Source: Bimuria novae-zelandiae CBS 107.79
Lineage: Eukaryota; Ascomycota; Dothideomycetes; Pleosporales; Didymosphaeriaceae
NCBI GenBank assembly: GCA_010015655.1
Contig: ML976658.1
Location: 1,011,087 to 1,075,086, forward strand
Length of the DNA stretch: 64,000 bases
Direction of reading: 5' to 3'
In this document: piece after piece, positions 46,476 through 58,322 of the stretch
How positions within the stretch are numbered: the first letter of the stretch is position 1
Layout: the number at the start of each line of letters is the position of its first letter
Notes under the pieces: generated by a model
What the model was told of the DNA's origin: nothing
The model's input: the letters and a program-made list of their open reading frames with translations, nothing else
Database searches by the model: none
Position numbers and translations under genes: made by a program

Positions 46476-48331
46476 GAGTCTCCCCCCCAGATTTGACCCA
46501 ACCCCAGATTTGACCCAGCAAAATCAACTCTGCGCACGCGATCGCATTGCGCGTCGCATACGCTTTACCGGCCCCTCTAATAAACTATCTACTAAACAAT
46601 CCGAACCTTCCGCTTCCTCCTAACTATCTTCTTCTAGTACTACAACCTTTTATAGGCGCCCTCTTACTTATTTTATTATTAGCTTCGCCTCCTCTTCGCG
46701 GGCGATCTACAACACTTCCGTTATTATATAGATTAATTAACCTTCTAGTTAAACTCTTTTTCCTTTCTTAGCCTTCTTTCGCTTCTAAAGAAGCTTAGAC
46801 TAATTTACAATCTACTTAGCTTAAATAGCTATTATAGCATTCTGCATTTCGCAAAAGCGTGTTATCCACTCTACGTAGCGTTTTACCAGCGAGAGGACTG
46901 CGGGATCCTCGCGAAGCAACTCTATAAATTGCTTATTTAATCTTAGTAGTTCTACTAGCTTTAGAGGAGAGCTCTATAGTAGAGAGAGATCTAGATTAGT
47001 TGCTTATTATAGTGTAGCTAGGACAGGTAATAGCGGGGGCGACTTGCGAGACAGGTTACTAAGGACGCGCATAGGTAACGTAGGCCATAAGCTAGTAGCA
47101 CGCTATTTATTAAGTATATTTTTCTTTAATATTACTTTCTCTCGTGCGCAGGATAGCAATTCTATCCACTCTAATCGCGGGATGCGCTATAAGCTAAGCT
47201 AGGATATTATATACATCTCACAGGAGTAATACCGTTTAAACGCCGAAAAGATACTAAAATTAAGAGGTTAGAGTATATGCAAGCAATAAGCAGACATAAT
47301 TAAAAGTTTAATCTAATTTCTTATATAGTAGGCGATAAAATCTGCGCGTATATAACTTCTATGTCTATCCGCGATAAGTAAACGCTGGCGCCCTATAGCC
47401 TTATCACGGGTTAATAGATCAAATACTCTCTTTAGCCATTCTAGACCCAGGTTATTTAATGTCTAGCTATTCTTACTAGTAGCAAAATGCTACCCTAGAG
47501 GCGATTACTTATTAATCTATTATATATTAATATTATTTCCTTTAAAGATTAAGAGGGGAGCTAGCGCTTCGCCTGTAATATTAATACTTTTAATATCCGT
47601 AACCTATTCTTGCTTCCTAGTAATTACTTTATCCTTTTAAGCAGTATTAAGGTACACTAATACATTTATAATCTACTCCTTACTAACACCGAATCCTGAC
47701 TCATCCATGTTCTATATATCCGAAGGGAGGTACGCATGCTCCTCTATTTTTAAAGCTATTACGTTGAACCAGCGCTCTACACGCGCGTAGGATGCTCCTT
47801 CCTTTCGTAAATGCTTAAGATGCCTAGTAAATACCCCTTCTATTTTAGGGTTTCTCTTTTAGAAACATGTAATCTATTTATTATTAATATAAGAGAGTAA
47901 TTATAAAAGAAGGGCTAGTTATAACGCGTACGTAACGCGTGCGGCCCGCATAAGGAGGGTAAGCTCCTTTAGTATTAAGTAGGTAATTTAGGTTCTAGTA
48001 ATAGTATAGTTCTTAATCTATCGTACAAGAGTCTTTTCTTTCGTATTTAACAGGATCTAAGCTATTTCGTGGCTTATAGACTGCGTTAAGCCGCCGTAAT
48101 ACCTATAGTGTAAGGTGCGTCGCGAAACTTTAAAGAAGTCTATAGCAGAATTTAGAGAAGAAAAATCTTTATTTTAAAAGGCATATAAAGCCTTCTGTAT
48201 TTAAATTTCGCGATTTAATTGTCTTTTTGGTGTTTAGGGAGGCATTAGTGGGGATAACGCGTGATGCATGCGCGTCGCGTGCTTTTGCTGGGTTAAATCC
48301 AGGGTTGGGTCAAATCTGGGGGGGGGGACTC
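46476..48331 (-). mobile_element. Pogo/Fot-type DNA transposon (RIP-damaged), inserted in Gypsy E pol
   Basis: 1856 bp with terminal inverted repeats GAGTCTCCCCCCCAGATTTG (left) and its inverse at 48307-48331, flanked by the TA duplication typical of the superfamily (46474-46475, 48332-48333). The minus-strand transposase is recognisable despite stops: NMDESGFGVSKE near 47700, LLIFKGNNIN near 47540, HFATSKNS, LNNLGLEWLKRVFDLLTRDK near 47450-47400, then LLIADRH...YIRADFIAYYI, and AFKRYYSCEMY near 47240 up to RIPRLEWIELLSCAR near 47165. These are the DDE_1 core and the PLDVGVF-type region of fungal pogo transposases. Confidence 0.9.
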
Positions 48332-48639
48332 TATATTAAGGTTAGACTATTTTTTTTTCTAAATATATATCACTAGTTAACTACTAATTAGAACTACTAC
48401 TAAACGCTAAGATACACCTAGTATTTTATATTAACTAATTAAAACTTATAGACCCTAGGATACTAGTAGAGATAACCTTCTATCACTAACCTAAGGAAGA
48501 AAAAAATTTGAAGTTAAATAGATAATATAGTATACGGATTAGCTACGCACGTATCGTATTAAATAGAAAGAATATCTATATAGTAAGAATACTTAAGAAC
48601 TAGCAGACTATTTATAAAACTAATAAGAATGAATTTAAT

Positions 48640-49056
48640 AATATTAGCGTACTACTACGTAGTAAAGGAAGAAGGTTTTAACTTAACTATAAACTAGTTA
48701 ATTACCTTAGCACCTAAAGTAGCATTAGGATTAATTAACACTACTACCTAAGTAAGCTCCTTATAAGCCTCAAAGGCCTCTAGCTTATCTATTATAAATA
48801 TACTATAATTAAATAACCCTTATTCCTTTTAATGTAACTTCTTGCGCTAATCGCGTAATCGCGCTATCTTCTCTCATGCCAGACAAGTACGCAAGAGCGC
48901 TGCGTGAGCGAGCTCTTCTTTTACTTAAAGTTTTACCTCCTCCTTAGCCTCTAACGTTTCTAATCTTTCTAATTTAGCATTTATCTTAGAATAGTCGGGT
49001 AAAAAAATCTCCTCTAGCTTATATTTCTAATTATTATACTAAACACAATTTATGCA
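48640..49056 (-). pseudogene. Antisense CxxC/coiled-coil frame in Gypsy E
   Basis: Minus-strand frame from 49056 leftwards between pol and LTR: CINCV, then KYKLEEIFLPDYSKINAK, the charged helix RLETLEAKEEVKL, then ELAHAALLRTC, KIARLRD, LEAFEAYKEL and a conserved tail NATLGAKVIN. All but one of the interruptions are TAG/TAA. The same protein in the same position occurs in the element at the right edge (63391-63750), so the frame was coding before RIP. CxxC plus a Lys/Glu-rich coiled coil suggests a DNA- or protein-binding accessory factor. Confidence 0.6.
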
Positions 49057-49251
49057 ATTCGAGTGTAGTAATAATAATAATAATAAACAATAGGATACTT
49101 ACTTCTTAGCGTAATATAAATAGGTAACTATAGTAAATACGTAATTTTACTTAAAATAATTAGCTTGCAAATAATAGTATTAGGCAGATTAAGAAAGTAG
49201 CTTTATAGGTAGTTAACGTATAAGGATATTTAGCCTAGAGAGGGGAGCTAA

Positions 49252-50166
49252 TATTAAGATTTATTAAGATCTAATATAATATAGGCGGGACACTGTTAAG
49301 ATCTGTATTTAGCATCACCAGGCTAACATTCTGAGACGGCCAAGGTCTTATGGGAGCCAATGGTGGCACAGCAATGGGCAAGTCACGTGACTGCTCGAAG
49401 CGCTCGAAGCAAGCAAGTCGAGCAGGTGCAGGAAGCCAAGGCTATGCTCGCTCCACTCGAGTCGAGCAAGTCAAGCATATGCAGAAAGCCAAGGCTGCGC
49501 TCGACATGCTCAAAGCGAGTAAGTCGAGCATGCTAAGTATATAGAAACATAAGGATAGACTCTTCCACCTCGTGTTTAACCTGTTTATTAATCTATCGTT
49601 TGGATTCACTTAGACTCTTGTTAATTTAATTATAACGCACCTTACTTTAATACTAACACCCTATTAATAAGCGCGAGCTATTAATACACCCTTTCCCGTC
49701 TTCGACATCGCTCCTGCTAGAGAACCAACCTTAACCCCGTTTCGGACTAGCTACCCGTAGGGACTTAACAGACACTAGCACTTAACTATATATCTAGCTA
49801 AGGTTCCTAACTTAGCTATAAGTTACGTAATAAGTTATGCGTCCTAGAAGTATTAAACATCCTAATGATATCTTAGCACGCAGGACCTTAGGACACTTAG
49901 GACTAGTAGGATTCGTAGGACAGGACTTATATATAGAAATATTAACGATAGACTCTCTATCTTTATATTTAACTTAAGTTATCAATCTATTATTTAAATT
50001 ATACTTTAGCTTTAGTTAATTCGTTTGTAACTGTGCACTACTTTTAATACTAATAACTCTACTAATATGCGTAAGCTATTAGCACCCCTTTCGTATCTTA
50101 CTAGTACTCCTGTCCGAGAACCAACCCTAGTCTCCTTTGGGACTAGCTATCCCGAAGGGCTTAACA
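49252..50166 (+). repeat. 3' LTR of Gypsy E, split by a solo LTR
   Basis: Starts TATTAAGATTTATT (TG changed to TA) and ends AGGGCTTAACA. After removing the 477-bp solo LTR and its 5-bp duplication it is 433 bp, matching the 431-bp LTR at 62774-63204 in inverse orientation. Confidence 0.82.
49294..49770 (+). repeat. Solo LTR (family T, variant 1)
   Basis: 477 bp, TGTTAAGATCTG...GGACTTAACA, with perfect GACAC duplication (49289-49293, 49771-49775). The U3 contains GTCACGTGAC (49382-49391) and two imperfect copies of an about 60-bp unit (AGTCGAGCAGG / AGTCAAGCATA, each followed by GCAGGAAGCC- or GCAGAAAGCC-type sequence). The distal half is shared with 50317-50772. Confidence 0.93.
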
Positions 50167-50316
50167 TTATAACTAGAAATAAAGAGAATGTACAACACTA
50201 TTATAATAATAGTTAACTACTTCACTAAGGTAGCTAAGTTTAGGCCTATAAAAGAATGTATAACTGCAAAAGAACTAGCCTATGAAGTAAATAGCGTGGT
50301 GTTTATAGAACACGGA

Positions 50317-50772
50317 TGTTAGGATCTGAACGAGCGGCAGTAAAGGAGGGCCAACGGCGGCCATGGCGGGGTAACCCATAGTGGAACCGCACTACCGAGG
50401 TCACGTGATGTACCCTTACGCCAAGCCACACCATCACGCCAAGACAGTGATGGCAGTACCATCACTGATGCCAGTACCATCAGACCAAGGTCATGATGGC
50501 ACAAAAACGGGTGATGACAGAAGAAAGCCTACGGGTATATAGAGAGCTCGAATATCCCCCTAGATATGCGTGTTTAACCTGTTTATCAATCTATCGTTTG
50601 GATCTGAATAAGCAACCTTGTTGATTTGATTGTGCTGTACACACCTTTAATACCAACGCCCTTAGTGACAGGCGCAAGCTATCACTACAACCCTCTCCCG
50701 TCCTACCAGTACTCCTGCCCGAGAACCAACCTTAGCCCCTTAGAGAATAGCTACCTCTTTGGGATCTTAACA
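50317..50772 (+). repeat. Solo LTR (family T, variant 2)
   Basis: 456 bp, TGTTAGGATCTG...GGGATCTTAACA, with perfect ACGGA duplication (50312-50316, 50773-50777). GC-rich and young-looking. The U3 has TCACGTGA at 50401-50408 and several copies of CCATCA/GATGG motifs near 50430-50510. The frame on its minus strand is not a gene. Confidence 0.93.
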
Positions 50773-52623
50773 ACGGACCACTAGAAAAGTTTATTATAAA
50801 TAGAGATAAGCGCGTTACATTTAAGTATTAGGATACCTTTATAGTAGCTCTAGGTATTAATAGGGAGCTCTCTACGAGTTACTACCTTTGGACTAATAAA
50901 TAGATAGAATATATAAACTAGACTCTAAAGTAGTATCTATAATTCCACGTTAATAAGTAATCAGATAATTAGGTAAAGTTACTACTAATAGCCTAGCTAG
51001 CGTATAATAGCGTAAGATTAGGTACGATAGAGTACTTCGTACACTATATAAACTACGGATATAAGCTAATTACTTATTAGGATCTAAAAGACCTAGAATA
51101 CACTTCTATAAGAGCCTAAAATCAAACTTAAAAAATAAAGAAACTTTATCAAGTCCTATAAGAATAAATTACTTAAAAGGACTTTATAGTATTGAGAACG
51201 CAAATAAGCAAAGGATTAAAAACTATCGTAAAAAAAAGAAATTAAATTTTTCTATTATTAAAAATTCTAAGGACAAAATAACCTAGTAGAAAACTCGATT
51301 ACCTCTAAGTAGGCGCTTTTAGGGTATAAGAAACTAAGGGACCTATTATAATTAAGTTACTTTTACTATTAGGTACGAAGATATATCCTATATTTTATAA
51401 ACTACTTTTAAAACTGTCGTCTATAAATGCTGTAGTTAAAACCTTATTAAAATTAAATGATAATAAGTATAAAATTAAAATAATTAAGAACTTAAAAATA
51501 ATTTAAAGTTAACATAAGTATTTAGTTAAATTGAAAAGATAGCTAGAATAATATAATACCTAAGAACGTAAAGAAAATCCCACAAACTACATAGGACTAG
51601 TAGAGGACTACTACTAGCAAAATCTTTAAAAAAGGGGATCAGGTGCTAGTAAATTTAAAAAAGAAGGAAAAAAAAAATATTAAAGAAATAAAAAAAAAAT
51701 AGCCTATAACTAGCCTAAGTTAAATATAAGTTCAGATAGTAAAAGTTTAAGGATAGTAATAGCACCTATACCAGCTAGAAAAGCTAATAGCAAATTAAAA
51801 CCATTATAGCACGCTCTAACTCCTCTAGCTTAATTATTACTACTATCCTTTTTAGAATATAATGACGCTACTTCTTTTAGTTATTAAAAAGCTTACGCTT
51901 ATAAGTAGCTAGACGCTCTTTAAGCTGTAATACTATTTATCGCATGATTTACGCTAGTTTATATTAATTAAAACTAGAGTATAGTAAGCCTTTACGCGAT
52001 ATAAAAGGCATAATAACCTATTAATAACTTAATGATACATTTTAGACCCTCATTCTTATAGCGATTACAGAAAACTAGTATTTTTAAACTAGTTTTTAAA
52101 ACCTAAGTAATATCCTCACGATAAGCCCTAGTAAAATAAAAAATTTAATCATTAGGCATAGTTAGTAAGGTAGGGAAAACTAAGAAGAGGATATAACTTG
52201 TCTGAAAACGTAAGGAAGCACACCGTTATAAAAATAAAAAATATACGCGCCTATAGCATAATAATATAATAACATAAAATACTAGGAAAATAACGTAAAG
52301 AGGGGGGATAGTGTTACAATATTAGGTAATTCAAGAATACAATTACTAGATAATAACACGACAAGAGTAATTACTAGCAATGTTATAATATAATTAGCGC
52401 AGAGTAAGGCACGGGGTAGCTTAGGTTAGCAACCGCGTCACTTGCACCCGACAGGCTTGGCGGAGATAGGAACTCTAATAGGCTTAGCAAAGATAGTCCT
52501 GTCTCCAACGTCTCTAGTGGAGATAACAGAGACAAGGAAGGAATTAGATAATAGCAAGGACTAAGAAGACTAGTATATAGTATAATAGTTTCCTTATATC
52601 TTTTCCACTTCTTATAGTTAACT

Positions 52624-52890
52624 TGTTGAATGGGCTCTTTTAGCTAGCTACTTATGGGATAAGCACTTAAGTAGCAAGAGTAAGAGTAGTGTACGGTGTG
52701 CACAGCGTACGGATAGTAGGGGTGGGCAATAATATCTGGTTCTTGCTTGTCTTGTTCTTCGTCCGGACGAAAAGGAGAATATGTACATGTTCGCGCACGG
52801 CTGTTCGCGCACGGCTGTTCGCGCACGTGCACGCGCATCCTTCTCGCGCGATCGCTAGTATTCCGACCGTAACGCTGCTGCGTACGGACA
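52624..52890. repeat. Solo LTR (family S), copy 2
   Basis: 267 bp, near-identical to 16745-16997 plus one additional 14-bp unit (CGCGCACGGCTGTT) near 52800. Perfect TAACT duplication (52619-52623, 52891-52895). Inserted in the 3' LTR of Gypsy F. Confidence 0.93.
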
Positions 52891-53004
52891 TAACTCTTAT
52901 ATACTACAAGTATATCTGTTATAATAGAGTAGTAAACCTCCTAGTTAGTTATTCTATAGTTTATTATAAAAATTAGATTATTTATAAAACCTTAGTATTA
53001 CTAC

Positions 53005-53519
53005 TGTTATAAGGCTCTCACACCTTGTTCCGATCCGGGTTAGGGCGGTAAGGTATCGTGGTGCTTCACGGATTGTTTAATAGTACAAGTTGATGCGACA
53101 CTTAGCGCGAGGCTGGACAATCCAATCTTATAACGAAGTAAGATAACTATCAGTCTGTATAGGAGAACGTACTCGCACAGAAGATATATGAGTTAACTAC
53201 AAGGAAGGAAACAACATAGGAAACTATCCTGCCTATATACCTTCCTTGTCCCATAAAGTTCCATCAGTCCCAGGAGTCCCAAAAGTGCCAAGACAAATTG
53301 GGACTCTGGGACCCTTGGGATTCTTTGGGACTCGTGACTCCGTCACGTGACCCTCTTCGGTCCTTGGCGCAGCGTAACCATAAGAGCCGACCCCGCCCCA
53401 ACACCTGGGTCGTAGCAACTACTATAGCTTTTTACTACTAAATATCTACGAGGTGCATTATCCTTAACTCATCCTCCCCTTATCTAGAATAGTCTTAGGT
53501 ACGTACGGCCCTTATAACA
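53005..53519. repeat. LTR-like sequence, family T relative
   Basis: 515 bp with mirrored ends TGTTATAAGG...CCTTATAACA. Contains GTCACGTGAC (53342-53351) and GGGACTCTGGGACCCTTGGG-type repeats like those near 63015-63095, which also lie beside a TCACGTGA site. No target duplication (ACTAC versus ATGCC), so it may be one end of a broken element. Confidence 0.6.
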
Positions 53520-53819
53520 ATGCCCACGCTAGTCTAACCCCACCCCAACCCTAATCCAGGGTCCGTGCGACTATAACCCAATTCTAACCCGAGCTTAATA
53601 ACCTTTAACCCATTTACTAACCTAATTTAGATAGGTGGAAGGTCCGAATTAATTGTTATTAAAACTCCAAAATTAATTGCAAACTTTAATAATAAGGACA
53701 ATATAAGAAAAGTTTTAAATCCTGTTATTAAACGGCATATAAAGTGAGGTAAGTTAATAACTTTTTTTTTAAATATTCTATGAAGTAATAACTTATTATA
53801 TATATATAAAGATATATGC

Positions 53820-54185
53820 TAATAGCTATATAGGGTAGCAATTTTAATATGATAACGCCAAATTCCATAAAATAGAAAAGATTTTAAATTTTTTTAAAAG
53901 ATATAAAATTATACTTTATCCTTACCTCCCTTATTTACTGGATCTAAACCCTATCGAAAACGTCTAGAGTTTACTAAAGGATAGACTTATTAAAGGATAT
54001 AGGGGTGATTTAGGCTATCGAAATAAGGACGAAAGTATAGAGGCTTTTATAAGAGTTATTAAAGAATAGTGGAATAATATATCCGAAGAGATTATAAATA
54101 ATTATATAATATCTATACTTAAGCATTATAAGGCCGTTATAGACGATAAAGGTAAGTATACTAAGTACTAGGTTAGTAATAATAC
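53820..54185 (+). mobile_element. Tc1/mariner transposase C-terminal remnant
   Basis: Plus strand: DNAKFHKIEKILNFFKRYK, then LDLNPIENV (the conserved Pro-Ile-Glu-Asn block with the catalytic acidic residue) and SLLKDRLIKGYRGDLGYR, ending KAVIDDKGKYTKY and TAG. No termini recognised. The C-terminal half is largely open. Confidence 0.65.
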
Positions 54186-54403
54186 TATTTTATTATTAAA
54201 AAAGTCAAATTTTATACTTTATAAATTTTTTATGAAATACGAAAACATTTAAGTAAGACATAAATAGTAAATATTTGTCTATATAAAGAAGAAAATACTA
54301 CAAGCAATCATGTATTCAAAAACAGTTATTTTATACGTTAATTAAAATGTTATAAGTAGTTATATAGGGATTAAAATTGACCTCTTAAACTACTAAATTA
54401 CTA

Positions 54404-55607
54404 TGGTGGAGGTTTCGCGGACATCCTTATCGGATTCTCGGATACCCATTTAGGATTCTCGGCCACCTATTAACAAGGTCGGGAATATTTTAGCGTCTGC
54501 ACAGCGTAACCCCTTTAAAAGTTAATATTTTAGCAGGAAATATAGTATACATTACTTCTTATTTAATATTACTATTAGTGTTAAGTATAAACGAACGCGT
54601 AATATTAGCTACAATAGCTACCTTAGCTAGCAAGCTAAGAATAACACTACGCACGCTTACGCTAATACTAAAAGGCTAAATAGCTACTATATAATATTAG
54701 TAATATAGTAATTTTTTTATGTAAATACGGGTATCTCTAGCTTTTATACTAGAATTTTTTAATAACGTAAGGCTAAGTCACTAGGATGCTAGTGTGCTAA
54801 CATGCATTTGTAATAGGCTATCCCTAGTTATTATTTTAGGTCCTTAAACCTTAGTTATATAAGCCTTAGTCGTGTAAACTCTAATTATATAACGTCCCTA
54901 AAGAGTTCTTTAAGTGCTTAATTATCTATATCAGGAATAGTTATAACGTAATAGACCGTAATATTCGCGGAGAAGGTGCCTTAGAAGATAATTATAAATA
55001 TACTTAATAAGGGAGGCGCTACGCTTAGTATACTAGAATTACTAGATTAGCGCGTAATATTAGTAATAAACTATTAAAAAATTACCAAAAATTAATTATA
55101 AGCTACTATTTTACCGCGTAATATTAGATAAAGATATATACTATACTATTTAAGAGCGCGTACGCTATATAGTAATAGCTAACAAGAAATATATAGGTTA
55201 GGCTGAGGTGTTGCTGGTACAGTAGCGCTGCAGGACTTGGGGAATATATTTAGTGTTTGGACGTTCGGGCATACGTCGGCGACTCAGCCGCTAGCGCCTA
55301 CTAGTGCCGCGCGGCAGCCCCACCAAAATTTTGCTAGTTTGTAACATTATTAATTCCCTGCCTATCCTAGCGCAATTGATATATATATACTCATGTACCA
55401 TCGGCATTCTAATTCTAGATGAGACCTTGTTGCACTGTCTCTTATACAGTGGCTAGAGCGACGCACGGCCTCCTGCAGCGCGCTAAACCCTTGTTTAAGT
55501 ACTAGTGGCGCGCTAGAGTATGGCGGTGCTGACCTTGTCAATGGGTGGCCGAGAATCTTGAATGGGTGTCCGAGAATCTGATAAGGGCGGCCGCGGAACC
55601 TTCACCA
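54404..55607. mobile_element. Non-autonomous TIR element of unknown superfamily
   Basis: 1204 bp with about 78-bp terminal inverted repeats starting TGGTGGAGGTTTCGCGG (left) and TGGTGAAGGTTCCGCGG (right, inverted). Each TIR contains two direct units GATTCTCGG(A/C)(C/T)ACCCATT. Flanks share TTACTA (54398-54403, 55608-55613), a possible 6-bp duplication. The interior has no transposase; 55200-55340 is GC-rich. Confidence 0.75.
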
Positions 55608-56423
55608 TTACTATAACTATTTCTTGCTTACTAAACAAGAAGTGAGCCTTTAAATTTAATATCCTATATTTTCTCTTTTAAACCATATTTTATCCTTAAC
55701 GATGAACTAAGAACTAACTAAGTTAACATACTTTATAGGCGAGTGTATCACACAAGCGAGTGCATTACTCTACTAAGACTCTACTAAAATCTATACTCTG
55801 CACGATAGTATAGAACGTGTATAAATAGTTATAAAAAAATTATAGTAGGATAATCTACTTAGAATTTACTTTTAAAGGCTACTTATAAGTTATTTTATTA
55901 TACCTAGCCTTACTATAGCCTCTATAGCACTATTAAGTTAATTTACCTTTATTAGCGTGCGTCCTTTTTTTTTCTTATTACTACGCGCCCTAAAGGCTTT
56001 CAGAGTAGCTAGTTACTAACTATTAGTAGTTATAAGAACTTCTTCCTACTATAGTTACTTTCTTTTATATAATTTCTATTACGTAGTAGTCTTATTAGTA
56101 GCTTAAAGCTTAGTTACCTACTTTTACGCTACGACTAGCTTATACGCTACTACAATTACACCTTTTACTATTTTTTAAACGCTTTAACTAGGCTTATTAG
56201 GAAACTATTTAGGTACTTTTAAATTCTCTCCTTTACTAGCATTAGTTATAATCCTAATTCTAAAGTGTTACTAGACGTTTATAACTACTACGTATTATTA
56301 TATATAGTATAGGGGAAAGGCGTACGCAGACTAACATTAAGTTTTAATATTATTCCTTTTAGATTAAGGGGAATAACGCTAGCGTCTTAAAAGCCTCTTT
56401 AAATATTACTTTAAATTATTATA

Positions 56424-58322
56424 ACGTACTCTACAAGCGAGTGGCCGGTATAAGCAAGTGGCCGGCACAAGCAAGTGGCCGGCACAAGCAAGTGGCCAGA
56501 AATACTAAGACCCTATTAAATCTACACTCTACACAATAGTACGGAATGAGCATAAATAGGTATAAGAAATTATAGTAGGCTAATCTACTTAGAATTTATT
56601 TTTAATTTATTTTTACACGTGCGCGAATTATACCTAGCTCTACTATAGTATTTATAGCACTATTAAGTTAATTTACCTTTAATAGCGTGTACACTCTTTT
56701 TTATCTTCTTTTTATTACTACCCACCGTAAAGTCCTTTAAGGTAGCTAGTTATTAATTATTAGTAGATATAAGGACTCCTACCAACTATAATTACTTTCT
56801 TTTATACGATTTCTATTATATAGCAGCCTTGTTAGTAGCTTAAAGCTTAATAATTTACTTTTACGCGAACACTAGCTTATGCGCTACTATTATTACGCCT
56901 TTTACTATTTTTTTTAAAAGCTTTAACTAGGCTTATTAGGAACCTATTTAGGTGCCTCTAAATTTTTTCTTTTACTAGCGTTAATTACGACCTAAATTCT
57001 AGGGTATTACTAGGCGTCTATAACCACTATTTGCTGCTATTACCTATTAGTAGGAATAGTATATGTAGGCAAACGTTAAGCTTTAATATTACTTTTAGGT
57101 TAAGAGGAACAAGGCTAGCGCCTTAAAAACTTTTTTAAATATTACTTTAAGTAATTATAGCCTTAAAATAGTAATAAAGTAAGGTAGAAACTTAATTTTA
57201 GTAATATACGTAATATAGTTATATATTAGATCCTTAGCTTAGCGCCTATACGCCTTCTTTAATGGCAAGAAACATCCTATATCTAGTAGCTATAAGAGGT
57301 GCGACGAATGTAGAGATATATCGAGAGTAATAATCTTATTATCCTTATAGTATTACTAAGATTTAAGCGAGTTATAGCTCTTATAGCTATTAATATTAAG
57401 TAGTTAATAACTACTAATAATACGCTTTTTTATATGCGCGTGAAAGTGCTTTAGCTACGATAAATTAAGCTTATTTATTATTTAGCTATTCTTAAAGACT
57501 ATAATAACCTAATTATAAGGTAGATCCTTCTCTTTATACTAGATAGAGAGGTGGTGCTTGCCCTAGAAGATTAGAAAGAATAGAATCGCCTAGCCTATCG
57601 CATTAATATCCTAAATAGCTATTATCTACTTCTAGTTACCTTACTATACGCTCTTTAGCCTACCCTAATACTTAAAGCCTATAATAACTACTCCTGTTAA
57701 TATTATACCTATTATAAAGCTAGTCTTATTAAAGTTGTAGGTATCTTTATCTAGGATACTATACTTAGCTTTAGTATTCTTTATAAGCCAGAACCAGTCC
57801 TATATAATCTTAGGATCTTTATAGAGAACTCTTTTATAGTTATACTTTTAATTAAACTTAACTTAGAGCTGTAGCTAGCGTTTTATAAATTTATAGCCTA
57901 GTTCTCGCTAATAAGCTTACAACCCCGCTTAGCTAATAAATATTAGCTATATTTTTAACAGTAGTAAGCTAGGGTAGAAGGCCTCTCGTTTTTAAGTTAA
58001 TTATATACTAAATAATTACCTACTCTTCTATTAGAAAGAGATTTATAAAGTTAGATATATTATTAGGTTAAAAGGTTACTCTAGCGTGTCTTTATATTAG
58101 TATTCTTTTAGTAACACTATAAACTACTATAGCGCGTAAAATTAAGAGTAGCGCGTCTCTTTTAATAGCTTAAAATATAAGCTATAATTAGGCTTCTTTT
58201 AATTTTAGTAGCTAGTTAGGTAGTTAAGACATCGCGTTATACTATAGGTGATAGAATGTTTTAATAGGGCCTTGGCATTCCCGGCCACTCGCTTTTGCCG
58301 GCCACTCGCTTATGGAGTACGT
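56424..58322 (-). mobile_element. Pogo element (b), nested in (a)
   Basis: 1899 bp, termini ACGTACTCTACAAGCGAGTG and inverse ...TATGGAGTACGT, with TA duplication (56422-56423, 58323-58324). The subterminal unit AGCAAGTGGCCGGCACA occurs four times at the left end and twice at the right. The interior matches (c) in inverse orientation. The transposase frame is destroyed by stops. Confidence 0.85.

Larger units (their letters stand above)
44270..50166 (+). mobile_element. Gypsy E remnant with 3' LTR, 5'-truncated, interrupted by a pogo element and a solo LTR
   Basis: Plus-strand pol begins just upstream of the RT; gag is missing. RT: NYKKLNNITIKN near 44520-44555, TYIDDILIFSEN at 44807-44842 (catalytic YIDD at 44810-44821), LEFLGHIVSTND near 44945-44980. 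Integrase-like blocks occur near 45770 and 46050 (a HPQT-type YYPQTSG). Pol is split at 46474/48332 by a pogo element. A purine tract AGAGAGGGGAGCTA (49237-49250) precedes the 3' LTR, 49252-50166. An antisense frame sits between pol and LTR. Confidence 0.75.
50167..53004 (+). mobile_element. Gypsy F remnant (integrase to 3' LTR)
   Basis: Plus-strand integrase core in two halves around a solo LTR: VNYFTKVAKFRPIKE-like sequence then AKELAYEVNSVVFIEHG before 50316, and FISDRDKRF-like / DTFIVALGINRELSTSYYL...TEYIN after 50778. Then LLPIAQLAYNSVRLGTIEYF near 50980 and a region near 51230-51430 resembling the integrase C-terminal extension. A purine tract GTAAAGAGGGGGGATA (about 52295-52310) precedes its 3' LTR, which starts TGTTACAATATT at 52312 and is itself interrupted by a family S solo LTR. 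51500-52290 is decayed. The element is 5'-truncated at LTR E. Confidence 0.65.

Noticed and set aside
46547..46771. 74-aa Leu/Pro-rich frame
   Set aside because: Lies at the 3' side of the minus-strand pogo transposase and is a shadow of it.
49350..49544. 64-aa frame
   Set aside because: Lies in the U3 of a solo LTR; low-complexity reading of the SKSSK-type tandem unit.
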